From the NCBI GenBank assembly GCA_920105625.2, contig OV050030.1, forward strand, positions 219,836,325 to 219,900,324: a stretch of 64,000 bases of DNA, in the 5' to 3' direction. A program made the position numbers and the translations under genes. This DNA comes from Clusia tigrina (taxonomy: Eukaryota > Arthropoda > Insecta > Diptera > Clusiidae). The notes under the pieces are model-generated. The model saw only the letters and a list, made by a program, of their open reading frames with translations. It ran no database searches and had not been told where the DNA came from. Below are positions 11,201 through 23,612 of the stretch, piece by piece (the stretch's first letter is position 1; each line of letters starts with the position of its first letter).

Positions 11201-13590
11201 CTCGAGTACTTTATTGTCACCAAATTTCAAGATTTTATGACGCTCCAGTAAAAAGTTACAAGCATTTGATTGTTGCAAACTTGGATAGATATTGGACGTA
11301 TAGTATAGAAGTTACGGCTATTTGAAGTTTTAGCAGTGGTTGATTTGGGACTCAAGGGTAGCATAGCTATGAGCGATAGCTTAAATTTACAAGATGCTCG
11401 AGTTCTTTATTGTCACAAAATTTCAAGATTTTATGACTCTCCAGTAATAAGTTACAAACATTTGGATGTTGAAAAGTTTGATAGGTATAGGACGCACCGT
11501 ATAGAAGTCAGGGCCATTTGAAGTTTTGTCAGTGTTTGATTTTGGACTCAAGGGTAGCATAGCTATGAGCGAAAGCTTAAATTGATGGGGCTCGAGTACT
11601 TTATTGTCACAAAAATTCAAGATTTTTTTAAGCTCCAGTAAAAAGTTACAAGCATTTGATTGTTGCAAACTTTGATAGGTGTAAGACGCACCGTATAGAA
11701 GTTAGGGCCATTTGAACTTTATCAGTGTTTGATTTCGGACACAAGGGTAGCATAGCTATGAGCGATAGCTTAAATTGACAAGAGGCTCGAGTACTTTATT
11801 GTCACAAAAATTCAAGATTTTATTAAGCTCTAGTAAAAAGTTACAAGCATTTGATTGTTGCAAACTTTGATAGGTATAGGACGCACCGTATAGACGTTAG
11901 GGCCATTTGATGTTTTATCAGTGTTTGATTTGGGACTCAAGGGTAGCAAAGCTATGAGCGATACCTTAAATTGATTAGAGGCTCGAGCACTTTATTGTCA
12001 CTAAATTTCAAGGTTTTATGACGCTCCAGTAAAAAGTTACAAGCATTTGATTGTTGCAAACTTGGATAGGTGTAGGATGCACCGTATAGAAGTTAGGGCC
12101 ATTTGAAGGTTTATCAGTGTTGGATTTGGGACTCAAGGGTAGCATAGCTATGAGCGATAGCTTAAATTGATAAGAGGCTCGAGTACTTTATTGTCAGCAA
12201 ATTTCAAGATTTTATGACGCTCCAGTAAAAAGTTACAAGCATTTGATTGTTGCAAATTTGGATAGGTATTGGACGGATAGTATAGAATTTACGGCTATTT
12301 GAAGTTTTAGCAGTGGTTGATTTGGGACTCAAGGGTAGCATAGCTATGAGCGATAGCTTAAATTTACAAGAGGCTCGAGTACCTTATTGTCACAAAATTT
12401 CAAGATTTTATGATTCTCCAATAAGAAGTTAGAAGCATCTGAATGTTGAAAAGTTTGATAGGTGTAGGACGCAGCGTACAGAAGTTAGGGCAATTTGAAG
12501 TTTTATCAGTGTTTGATTTTTGACTCAAGGGTAGCATAGCTAGGAGTGATCGCCTCAATTGACAAGAGGCTCGAGTTCTTTATTGTCACAAAATTTCAAG
12601 ATTTTATGACGCTCCAGGAAAAAGTTACAAGCATTTGATTGTTGCAAACTTTGATAGGTATAGGACGCACCGTATAGAAGTTAGGGCCATTTGAAGTTTT
12701 ATCAGTGTTAGATTTGGGACTCAAGGGAGCATAGCTATCAGCGATAGCTTAAATTGATAAGAGGCTCGAGTACTTTATTGTCACAAAACTTCAAGGTATT
12801 ATTACGCTCCAGTAAAAAGTTGCAAGCATTTGATTGTTGCAAACTTTGATAGGTGTAAGACGCACCGTATAGAAGTTAGGGCCATTTGAAGTTTTATCAG
12901 TGTTTGATTTTGGACTCAAGGGTAGCATAGCTATGAGCGATAGCTTAAATTGATAAGAGGCTCGAGCACTTTATTGTCACTAAATTTCAAGGTTTTATGA
13001 CGCTCCAGTAAAAAGTTACAAGCATTTGATTCTTGCAAACTTGGATAGGTATAAGACGCATAGTATATAAGTTACGGCTATTTGAAGTTTTAGCAGTGGT
13101 TGATTTGGGACTCAAGGGTAGCATAGCTATGAGCGATAGCATAAATTTACAAGAGGCTCGAGTACTTTATTGTCACAAAATTTCAAGATTTTATGACTCT
13201 CCAGTAAGAAGTTACAAGCATTTAAATGTTGAAAAGTTTGATAGGTGTAGGACGCACGGTATAGAAGTTAGGGCAATTTGAAGTTTTTTCAGTGTTTGAT
13301 TTGGGACACAAGGGTAGAATAGGTATGAGTGATAGCTTAAATTGACAAGAGGCTCGAGTACTTTATTGTCACCAAATTTCAAGATTTTATGACGCTCCAG
13401 TAAAAAGTTACAAGCATTTGATTGTTGCAAATTTGGATAGGTATTGGACGGATAGTACAGAATTTACGGCTATTTGAAGTTTTAGCAGTGGTTGATTTGG
13501 GACTCAAGGGTAGCATAGCTATGAGCGATAGCTTAAATTTACAAGAGGCTCGAGTACCTTATTGTCACAAAATTTCAAGATTTTATGATT
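8260..13590. repeat. Duplicated segment, offset 3,316 then 2,936 bp
   Basis: About 8,260-8,575 matches 11,576-11,891 at offset 3,316 (shared tttcggacacaaggg and a long T run before taagctcc). About 8,965-10,650 then matches 11,901-13,586 at offset 2,936 (shared ccatttgatgtttt, gcgatacctt, attggacggatag, agggagcatagctatcag). The change in offset means the right-hand copy lacks about 380 bp, two monomers, relative to the left-hand copy. The right end of the match is abrupt: the second copy switches inside one monomer near 13,590 to sequence like that at 11,441 (agtaataagttacaaac). Confidence 0.75.
10097..11280. repeat. Four-monomer (784 bp) direct duplication
   Basis: The segment from 10,097 recurs from 10,881, exactly 784 bp (4 x 196) later, with shared rare variants: tgattcttgcaaacttgg, gcgatagcataaattt, and agggtagaataggtatgag. 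The later copy of this region around 13,033 contains the module only once. The two arrangements therefore look like the long and short products of an unequal exchange. Flanking monomers with attggacggatag recur at about 9,315 and 10,491, six monomers (1,176 bp) apart. Confidence 0.78.
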
Positions 13591-16500
13591 CTCCAGTAAT
13601 AAGTTACAAACATTTGGATGTTGAAAAGTTTGATAGGTATAGGACGCACCGTATAGAAGTCAGGGCCATTTGAAGTTTTGTCAGTGTTTGATTTTGGACT
13701 CAAGGGTAGCATAGCTATGAGCGATAGCTTAAATTGTGAGGCTCGAGTACTTTATTGTCACCTAATTTCAAGGTTTTATGACGCTCCAGTAAAAAGTTAC
13801 AAGCATTTGATTGTTGCAAACTTTGATAGGTGTAGGATGCACCGTATAGAAGTTAGGGCCATTTGAAGGTTTATCAGTGTTGGATTTGGGACTCAAGGGT
13901 AGCATAGCTATGAGCGATAGCTTAAATTGATAAGAGGCTCGAGTACTTTATTGTCAGCAAATTTCAAGATTTTATGACGCTCCAGTAAAAAGTTACAAGC
14001 ATTTGATTGTTGCAAATTTGGATAGGTATTGGACGGATAGTATAGAATTTACGGCTATTTGAAGTTTTAACAGTGGTTGATTTGGGACCCAAGGGTAGCA
14101 TAGCTATGAGCGATAGCTTAAATTTACAAGAGGCTCGAGTACCTTATTGTCACAAAATTTCAAGATTTTATGATTCTCCAATAAGAAGTTAGAAGCATCT
14201 GAATGTTGAAAAGGTTGATAGGTGTAGGACGCAGCGTACAGAAGTTAGGGCAATTTGAAGTTTTATCAGTGTTTGATTTGGGACTCAAGGGTAGCATAGC
14301 TATGAGTGATCGCTTAAATTGACAAGAGGCTCCAGTTCTTTATTGTCACAAAATTTCAAGATTTTATGACGCTCCAGGAAAAAGTTACAAGCATTTGATT
14401 GTTGCAAACTTTGATAGGTATAGGACGCACCGTATAGAAGTTAGGGCCATTTGAAGTTTTATCAGTGTTTGATTTGGGACTCAAGGGTAGCATAGCTATC
14501 AGCGATAGCTTAAATTGATAAGAGGCTCGAGTACTTTATTGTCACAAAACTTCAAAGTTTTATTACGCTCCAGTAAAAAGTTGCAAGCATTTGATTGTTG
14601 CAAACTTTGATAGGTGTAAGACGCACCGTATAGAAGTTAGGGCCATTTGAAGTTTTATCAGTGTTTGATTTTGGACTCAAGGGTAGCATAGCTATGAGCG
14701 ATAGCTTAAATTGATAAGAGGCTCGAGCACTTTATTGTCACTAAATTTCAAGGTTTTATGACGCTCCAGTAAAAAGTTACAAGCATTTGATTCTTGCAAA
14801 CTTGGATAGGTATAGGACGCATAGTATAGAAGTTACGGCTATTTGAAGTTTTAGCAGTGGTTGATTTGGGACTCAAGGGTAGCATGGCTATGAGCGATAG
14901 CATAAATTTACAAGAGGCTCGAGTACTTTATTGTCACAAAATTTCAAGATTTTATGACTCTCCAGTAGAAGTTACAAGCATTTAAATGTTGAAAAGTTTG
15001 ATAGGTGTAGGACGCACGGTATAGAAGTTAGGGCAATTTGAAGTTTTTTCAGTGTTTGATTTGGGACACAAGGGTAGAATAGGTATGAGTGATAGCTTAA
15101 ATTGACAAGAGGCTCGAGTACTTTATTGTCACCAAATTTCAAGATTTTATGACGCTCCAGTAAAAAGTTACAAGCATTTGATTGTTGCAAACTTGGATAG
15201 ATATTGGACGCATAGTATAGAAGTTACGGCTATTTGAAGTTTTAGCAGTGGTTGATTTGGGACTCAAGGGTAGCATAGCTATGAGCGATAGCTTAAATTT
15301 ACAAGAGGCTCGAGTTCTTTATTGTCACAAAATTTCAAGATTTTATGACTCTCCATTAAGAAGTTACAAACATTTGAATGTTGAAAAGTTTGATAGGTAT
15401 AGGACGCACCGTATAGAAGTCAGGGCCATTTAAAGTTTTGTCAGTCTTTGATTTTGGACTCAAGGGTAGCATAGCTATGAGCGATAGCTTAAATTGATGA
15501 GGCTCGAGTACTTTATTGTCACCTAATTTCAAGGTTTTATGACGCTCCAGTAAAAAGTTACAAGCATTTGATTGTTGCAAACCTTGATAGGTGTAGGATG
15601 CACCGTATAGAAGTTAGGGCCATTTGAAGGTTTATCAGTGTTGGATTTGGGACTCAAGGGTAGCATAGCTATGAGCGATAGCTTAAATTGATAAGAGGCT
15701 CGAGTACTTTATTGTCACCAAATTTCAAGATTTTATGACGCTCCAGTAAAAAGTTACAAGCATTTGATTGTTGCAAATTTGGATAGGTATTGGACGCATA
15801 GTATAGAAGTTACGGCTATTTGAATTTTTAGCAGTGGTTGATTTGGGACTCAAGGGTAGCATAGCTATGAGCGATAGCTTAAATTTACAAGATGCTCGAG
15901 TACCTAATTGTCACAAAATTTCAAGATTTTATGATTCTCCAATAAGAAGTTAGAAGCATCTGAATGTTGAAAACTTTGATAGGTGTAGGACGCAGCGTAC
16001 AGAAGTTAGGGCAATTTGAAGTTTTATCAGTGTTTGATTTGGGACTCAGGGGTAGCATAGCTATGAGTGATCGCTTAAATTGACAAGAGGCTCGAGTTCT
16101 TTATTGTCACAAAATTTCAAGATTTTATGACGCTCCAGGAAAAAGTTACAAGCATTTGATTGTTGCAAACTTTGATAGGTATAGGACGCACCGTATAGAA
16201 GTTAGGGCCATTTGAAGTTTTATCAGTGTTTGATTTGGGACTCAAGGGTAGCATAGCTATGAGTGATAGCTTAAATTGATAAGAGGCTCGAGTACTTTAT
16301 TGTCACAAAACTTCAAGGTTTTATTATGCTCCTGTAAAAAGTTGCAAGCATTTGATTGTTGCAAACTTTGATAGGTGTAGGATGCACCGTATAGAAGTTA
16401 GGGCCATTTGAAGTTTATCAGTGTTTGATTTGGGACTCAAGGGTAGTATAGCTATGAGCCATAGCTTAAATTGATAAGAGGCTCGAGTTCTTTATTGTCA

Positions 16501-18763
16501 CCAAATTTCAAGGTTTTATGACCCTCCAATAAAAAGTTATAAGCATTCGATTGTTGCAAACTTTGATAGGTGTAGGATGCACCGTATAGAAGTTAGGGCC
16601 ATTTGAAGGTTATCAGTGTTTGATTTGGGACTCAAGGGTAACATAGCTATGAGCGATAGCTTAAATTGATAAGAGGCTCGAGTACCTTATTGTCACAAAA
16701 TTTCAAGATTTTATGATTCTCCAGTAATAAGTTACAAACATTTGGATGTTGAAAAGTTTGATAGGTATAGGACGCACCGTATAGAAGTCAGGGCCATTTG
16801 AAGTTTTGTCAGTGTTTGATTTTGGACTCAAGGGTAGCATAGCTATGAGCGATAGCTTAAATTGTGAGGCTCGAGTACTTTATTGTCACCTAATTTCAAG
16901 GTTTTATGACGCTCCAGTAAAAAGTTACAAGCATTTGATTGTTGCAAACTTTGATAGGTGTAGGATGCACCGTATAGAAGTTAGGGCCATTTGAAGGTTT
17001 ATCAGTGTTGGATTTGGGACTCAAGGGTAGTATAGCTATGAGCGATAGCTTAAATTGATAAGAGGCTCGAGTTCTTTATTGTCAGCAAATTTCAAGATTT
17101 TATGACGCTCCAATAAAACGTTACAAGCATTTGATTGTTGCAAATTTGGATAGGTATTGGACGGATAGTATAGAATTTACGGCTATTTGAAGTTTTAACA
17201 GTGGTTGATTTGGGACCCAAGGGTAGCATAGCTATGAGCGATAGCTTAAATTTACAAGAGGCTCGAGTACCTTATTGTCACAAAATTTCAAGATTTTATG
17301 ATTCTCCAATAAGAAGTTAGAAGCATCTGAATGTTGAAAAGGTTGATAGGTGTAGGACGCAGCGTACAGAAGTTAGGGCAATTTGAAGTTTTATCAGTGT
17401 TTGATTTGGGACTCAAGGGTAGCATAGCTATGAGCGATTACTTAAATTGACAAGAGGCTCCAGTTCTTTATTGTCACAAAATTTCAAGATTTTATGACGC
17501 TCCAGGAAAAAGTTACAAGCATTTGATTGTTGCAAACTTTGATAGGTATAGGACGCACCGTATAGAAGTTAGGGCCATTTGAAGTTTTATCAGTGTTTGA
17601 TTTGGGACTCAAGGGTAGCATAGCTATCAGCGATAGCTTAAATTGATAAGAGGCTCGAGTACTTTATTGTCACAAAACTTCAAAGTTTTATTACGCTCCA
17701 GTAAAAAGTTGCAAGCATTTGATTGTTGCAAACTTTGATAGGTGTAAGACGCACCGTATAGAAGTTAGGGCCATTTGAAGTTTTATCAGTGTTTGATTTT
17801 GGACTCAAGGGTAGCATAGCTATGAGCGATAGCTTAAATTGATAAGAGGCTCGAGCACTTTATTGTCACTAAATTTCAAGGTTTTATGACGCTCCAGTAA
17901 AAAGTTACAAGCATTTGATTCTTGCAAACTTGGATAGGTATAGGACGCATAGTATAGAAGTTACGGCTATTTGAAGTTTTAGCAGTGGTTGATTTGGGAC
18001 TCAAGGGTAGCATGGCTATGAGCGATAGCATAAATTTACAAGAGGCTCGAGTACTTTATTGTCACAAAATTTCAAGATTTTATGACTCTCCAGTAGAAGT
18101 TACAAGCATTTAAATGTTGAAAAGTTTGATAGGTGTAGGACGCACGGTATAGAAGTTAGGGCAATTTGAAGTTTTTTCAGTGTTTGATTTGGGACACAAG
18201 GGTAGAATAGGTATGAGTGATAGCTTAAATTGACAAGAGGCTCGAGTACTTTATTGTCACCAAATTTCAAGATTTTATGACGCTCCAGTAAAAAGTTACA
18301 AGCATTTGATTGTTGCAAACTTGGATAGATATTGGACGCATAGTATAGAAGTTACGGCTATTTGAAGTTTTAGCAGTGGTTGATTTGGGACTCAAGGGTA
18401 GCATAGCTATGAGCGATAGCTTAAATTTACAAGAGGCTCGAGTTCTTTATTGTCACAAAATTTCAAGATTTTATGACTCTCCATTAAGAAGTTACAAACA
18501 TTTGAATGTTGAAAAGTTTGATAGGTATAGGACGCACCGTATAGAAGTCAGGGCCATTTAAAGTTTTGTCAGTCTTTGATTTTGGACTCAAGGGTAGCAT
18601 AGCTATGAGCGATAGCTTAAATTGATGAGGCTCGAGTACTTTATTGTCACCTAATTTCAAGGTTTTATGACGCTCCAGTAAAAAGTTACAAGCATTTGAT
18701 TGTTGCAAACCTTGATAGGTGTAGGATGCACCGTATAGAAGTTAGGGCCATTTGAAGGTTTAT
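13550..18763. repeat. Sixteen-monomer repeat, offset 3,128 bp
   Basis: About 13,550-15,635 matches 16,678-18,763 at a constant offset of 3,128 bp with only a few differences per kilobase (for example gagtgatcgc against gagcgattac, and ccagtaaaaagttac against ccaataaaacgttac). Shared private variants include taaattgtgaggctc, agcatggctatgagcg, gctccagttctttattg, and ctccagtagaagttac with a 2-bp loss. Both ends switch within a monomer: on the left from taaatttacaag to taaattgataag contexts, and on the right from tgttggatttggg to tgtttgatttggt. These are crossover-like junctions. Confidence 0.83.
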
Positions 18764-19220
18764 CAGTGTTTGATTTGGTACTCAAGGGTAGCATAGCTAT
18801 GAGTGATAGCTTAAATTGATAAGAGGCTCGAGTACTTTATTGTCACAAAACTTCAAGGTTTTATTATGCTCCTGTAAAAAGTTGCAAGCATTTGATTGTT
18901 GCAAACTTTGATAGGTGTAGGATGCACCGTATAGAAGTTAGGGCCATTTGAAGTTTATCAGTGTTTGATTTGGGACTCAAGGGTAGTATAGCTATGAGCC
19001 ATAGCTTAAATTGATAAGAGGCTCGAGTTCTTTATTGTCACCAAAATTCAAGGTTTTATGACCCTCCAATAAAAAGTTATAAGCATTCGATTGTTGCAAA
19101 CTTTGATAGGTGTAGGATGCACCGTATAGAAGTTAGGGCCATTTGAAGGTTATCAGTGTTTGATTTGGGACTCAAGGGTAACATAGCTATGAGCGATAGC
19201 TTAAATTGATAAGAGGCTCG
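16215..19220. repeat. Direct repeat flanking the 2.1-kb copy, offset 2,540 bp
   Basis: About 16,215-16,680 recurs at about 18,755-19,220, 13 monomers (2,540 bp) later, with shared variants ttattatgctcctg, gtagtatagctatgagcc, tgaccctccaat, aagcattcgattg and gggtaacatag. The flanks lie immediately outside the copied 16,678-18,763 segment, so that segment is bracketed by direct repeats. This is the geometry expected from insertion of a block by recombination or from an expanded HOR unit. Confidence 0.77.
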
Positions 19221-20914
19221 AGCACTTTATTGTCACCAAATTTCAAGGTTTTATGACGCTCCAGTAAAAAGTTACAAGCATTTGATTGTTTCAAACTTTG
19301 ATAGGTGTAGGATGCACCGTATAGAAGTTAGGGACATTTGAAGGTTTATAAGTGTTTGATTTGGGACTCAAGGGTAGCACAGCTATGAGCGATAGCTTAA
19401 ATTGATGAGGCTCGAGTACTTTATTGTCACAAAATTTCAAGATTTTATGACTCTCCTGTAAGAAGTTACAAGCATTTGAATGTTGAAAAGTTTGATAGAT
19501 GTAGGACGCACGGTATAGAAGTTAGGGCAATTTGAAGTTGTATCAGTGTTTGATTTGGGACTGAAGGGTAGGATAGCTATGAGTGATAGCTTAAATTGAC
19601 AAGAGGCTCGAGTACTTTATTGTCACAAAATTTCAAGGTTTTATGACGCTCAAGTTAAAAGTTACAATCGTTTGATTGTTGCAAACTTTGATAGGTATAG
19701 GACGCACCATATAGAAGTTAGGGCAAATTGAAGTTTTATCAGTGTTTGATTTGGGACTCAAGGGTAGCATAGCTATGAGCCATAGCTTAAATTTATATGA
19801 GGCTCGAGCACTTTATTGTCACCAAATTTCAAGGTTTTATGACGCTCCAGTAAAAAATTACAAGCATTTGATTGTTGCAAACGTTGATAGGTGTAGGACG
19901 CACCGTATAGAAGTTAGGGCCATTTGAAGGTTTATCAGTGTTTGATTTGGGACTCAAGGGTAGCATAGCTATGAGCGATAGCTTAAATTGGTAAGAGGCT
20001 CGAGTATTTTATTGTCACCAAATTTCAAGATTCTATGACGCTCCAGTAAAAAGTTACAAGCATTTGATTGTTGCAAACTTTGTTAGGTATAGGACGTACC
20101 GTATAGAAGTTAGGGCCATTTGAAGTTTTATCAGTGGTTGATTTGGGACTCAAGGGTACCATAGCTATGAGCGATAGCTTAAATTTACAAGAGGCTCGAA
20201 TACCTTATTGTCACAAAATTTCAAGATTTTAAGACGGTCCAGTAAAAAGTTACAAGCATTTGATTGTTGCAAACGTTGATAGGTGTAGGACGCATAGTAT
20301 AGAAGTTACGGCCATTTGAACATTTAGCAGTGGTTGATTTGGGACTCAAGGGAAGCATACCTATGAGCGATAGCTTAAATTTACAAGAGGCTCGAGTACT
20401 TTATTGTCAGAAAACTTCAAGATTTTATGACTCTCCAGTAAGAAGTTACAAGCATTTGAATGTTGAAAATTTTTATAGGTGTAGGACGCACGGTATAGAA
20501 GTTAGGACAATTTGAAGTTTTATCAGTGTTTGATTTGGGACTCAAGGGTAGCATAGCTATGATTGATAGCTTAAATTGACAAGGGGCTCGAGTACTTTAT
20601 TGTCACAAAATTTCAAGATTTTATGACGCTCAAGTAAAAAGTTACAAGCACTTGATTGTTGCAAACTTTGATAGCTATAGGACGCACCGTATAGAAGTTA
20701 GGGCCATTTGAAGTTTTATCAGTGTTTGATTCGGGCCTCAAGGGTAGCATAGCTATGAGCGATACCTTAAATTGATAAGAGGCTCGAGTACTTTATTGTC
20801 AAAAAATTTCAAGGTTTTATTACGCTCCAGTAAAAAGTTGCAAGCATTTGATTGTTGCAAACTTTGATAGGCATAGGACGCACCGTATAGAAGTTAGGGC
20901 CATTTGAAATTTTA
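19221..20914. repeat. Junction block introducing families B and C in their right-hand form
   Basis: This stretch contains the first family C monomer (19,742 on), a cgaataccttattg / aagacggtccag monomer, and the first gttgaaaatttttatagg form of family B (about 20,330-20,515). The same series recurs at about 30.4-31.6 kb and, in part, at 32.7-33.7 kb. A monomer near 19,540 with gaagttgtatcag and gggactgaaggg is the closest match to the truncated monomer at 37,629. The block marks where the monomer vocabulary of the left third gives way to that of the right two thirds. Confidence 0.65.
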
Positions 20915-22263
20915 TCAGTGTTTGATTTGGGACTCAAGGGTAGCATAGCTATGAGCGATAGCTTAAATTGATAAGAGGCTCGAGTTCTTTATTGTCACAA
21001 AACTTCAAGGTTTTATGACGCTCCAGTAAAAAGTTGCAAGCATTTGATTGTTGTAAACTTTGATAGGTGTAAGACGCACCGTATATAAGTTAGGGCCATT
21101 TGAAGTTTTATCAGTATTTGATTTTGGACTCAAGGGTAGCTAGCTATGAGCGATAGCTTAAATTGATGAGGCTCGAGTACTTTATAGTCACCAAATTTCA
21201 AGGTTTTATGACGCTCCAGTAAAAAGTTACAAGCATTTGATTGTTGCAAACTTTGATAAGTGTGGATGCACCGTATAGAAGTTAGGGCCATTTGAAGTTT
21301 ATCAGTGTTTGATTTGGGACTCAAGGGTAGCATAGCTATGAGCCATAGCTTAAATTGATAAGAGGCTCGAGTTCTTTATTGTCACCAAATTTCAAGGTTT
21401 TATGACGCTCCAATAAAAAGTTACAAGCATTTGATTGTTGCAAACTTTGATAGGTGTAGGGTGCACCGAATAGAAGTTAGGGCCATTTGAAGATTTATCA
21501 GTGTTTGATTTGGGACTCAAGGGTAGCATAGCTATGAGCGATAGCTTAAATTGATAAGAGGCTCGAGTTCTTTATTGTCACAATAATTCAAGATTTTTTT
21601 TAAGCTCCATTAAAAAGTTACAAGCATTTGATTGTTGCAAACTTTGATAGGTGTAGGACGCACTGTATAGAAGTTAGGGCCATTTGAAGTTTATCAGTGT
21701 TTGATTTGGGACTCAAGGGTAGCATAGCTATGAGCCATAGCTTAAATTGATTAGAGGCTCGAGTTCTTTAATGTCACAAAAATTCAAGGTTTTTTTAAGC
21801 TCCAATAAAAAGTTACAAGCATTTGATTGTTGCAAACTTTGATAGGTGTAGGATGGACCGTATAGAAGTTAGGGCCATTTGAAGTTTATCAGTGTTTGAT
21901 TTGGGACTCAAGGGTAGCATAGCTATGAGCCATAGCTTAAATTGATAAGAGGCTCGAGTTCTTTATTGTCACCAAATTTCAAGGTTTTATGACGCTCCAA
22001 TGAAAAGTTATAAGCATTTGATTGTTGCAAACTTTGATAGGTGTAGGATGCACCGATTAGAAGTTAGGGCCATTTGAAGTTTATCAGTGTTTGATTTGGG
22101 ACTCAAGGGTAGCATAGCTATTAGCCATAGCTTAAATTGATAAGAGGCTCGAGTTCTTTATTGTCACCAAATTTCAATGTTTTATGACGCTCCAATAAAA
22201 AGTTGCAAGCATTTGATTGTTGTAAACTTTGATAGGTGTAAGACGCACCGTATATAAGTTAGG

Positions 22264-22450
22264 GCCATTTGAAGTTTTATCAGTGTTTGGATTTTGGACT
22301 CAAGGGTAGCATAGCTATGAGCGATAGCTTAAATTGATGAGGCTCGAATACCTTATTGTCACAAAATTTCAAGATTTTAAGACGGTCCAGTAAAAAGTTA
22401 CATGCATTTGATTGTTGCAAACGTTGATAGGTGTAGGACGCATAGTATAG
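22264..22450. repeat. Fusion monomer at a one-monomer deletion
   Basis: The left part reads tttggattttggactc and aattgatgaggctcgaa; the right part reads taccttattg and aagacggtccag. In the related copies near 24,200-24,480 and 26,740-27,020 these two halves belong to successive monomers, with one full monomer (atatcaaggttttatgacg) between them. The switch lies near 22,335-22,342, in sequence shared by all monomers. It is best read as an in-register deletion of one repeat. Confidence 0.75.
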
Positions 22451-23436
22451 AAGTTACGGCCATTTGAAGTTTTAGCAGTGGTTGATTTGGGACTCAAGGG
22501 AAGCATAGCTATGAGCGATAGCTTAAATTTACAAGAGGCTCGAGTACTTTATTGTCACCAAATTTCAAGATTTTATGACTCTCCAGTAAGAAGTTACAAG
22601 CATTTGAATGTTGAAAATTTTTATAGGTGTAGGACGCACGGAATAGAAGTTAGGGCAATTTGAAGTTTTATCAGTGTTTGATTTGGGACTCAAGGGTAGC
22701 ATAGCTATGATTGATAGCTTAAATTGGCAAGAGGCTCGAGTACTTTATTGTCACAAAATTTCAAGATTTTATGACGCTCAAGTAAAAAGTTACAAGCACT
22801 TAATTGTTGCAAACTTTGATAGGTATAGGACGCACCGTATAGAAGTTAGGGCCATTTGAAGTTTTATCAGTGTTTGATTTGGGACTCAAGGGTGGCATAG
22901 CTATGAGCGATACCTTAAATTGATAAGAGGCTCGAGTACTTTATTGTCAAAAAATTTCAAGGTTTTATTACGCTCCAGTAAAAAGTTGCAAGCATTTGAT
23001 TGTTGCAAACTTTGATAGGTGTAGGATGCACCGTATAGAAGTTAGGGCCATTTGAAGGTTATCAGTGTTTGATTTGGGACTCAAGGGTAACATAGCTATG
23101 AGCGATAGCTTAAATTGATAAGAGGCTCGAGCACTTTATTGTAACCAAATTTCAAGGTTTTATGACGCTCCAGTAAAAAGTTACAAGCATTTGATTGTTG
23201 CAAACTTTGATAGGTGTAGGATGCACCGTATAGAAGTTAGGGACATTTGAAGGTTTATAAGTGTTTGATTTGGGACTCAAGGGTAGCATAGCTATGAGCG
23301 ATAGCTTAAATTGATGAGGCTCGAGTACTTTATTGTCACAAAATTTCAAGATTCTATGACGCTCCAGTAAAAAGTTACAAGCATTTGATTGTTGCAAACT
23401 TTGATAGGTATAGGACGCACCATATAGAAGTTAGAG

Positions 23437-23612
23437 CATTTGGGATTCAAGGGTAGCATAGCTATGAGCGATAGCTTAAATTGATGAGGCTCGAGTACTT
23501 TATTGTCACAAAATTTCAAGATTCTATGACGCTCCAGTAAAAAGTTACAAGCATTTGATTGTTGCAAACTTTGATAGGTATAGGACGCACCATATAGAAG
23601 TTAGGGCAATTT
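23437..23612. repeat. Truncated monomer (about 171 bp), 23-bp microhomology deletion
   Basis: The monomer lacks 23 bp that normally lie between the two ATTTG strings of ccatttgaag and tgatttggga, leaving agcatttgggattc. The ATTTG at both edges of the lost segment suggests deletion by slippage or microhomology. The same truncated monomer appears at about 28,098 and 30,221, exactly 4,661 and 6,784 bp further on. The event therefore happened once and was then copied with its block. Confidence 0.85.
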
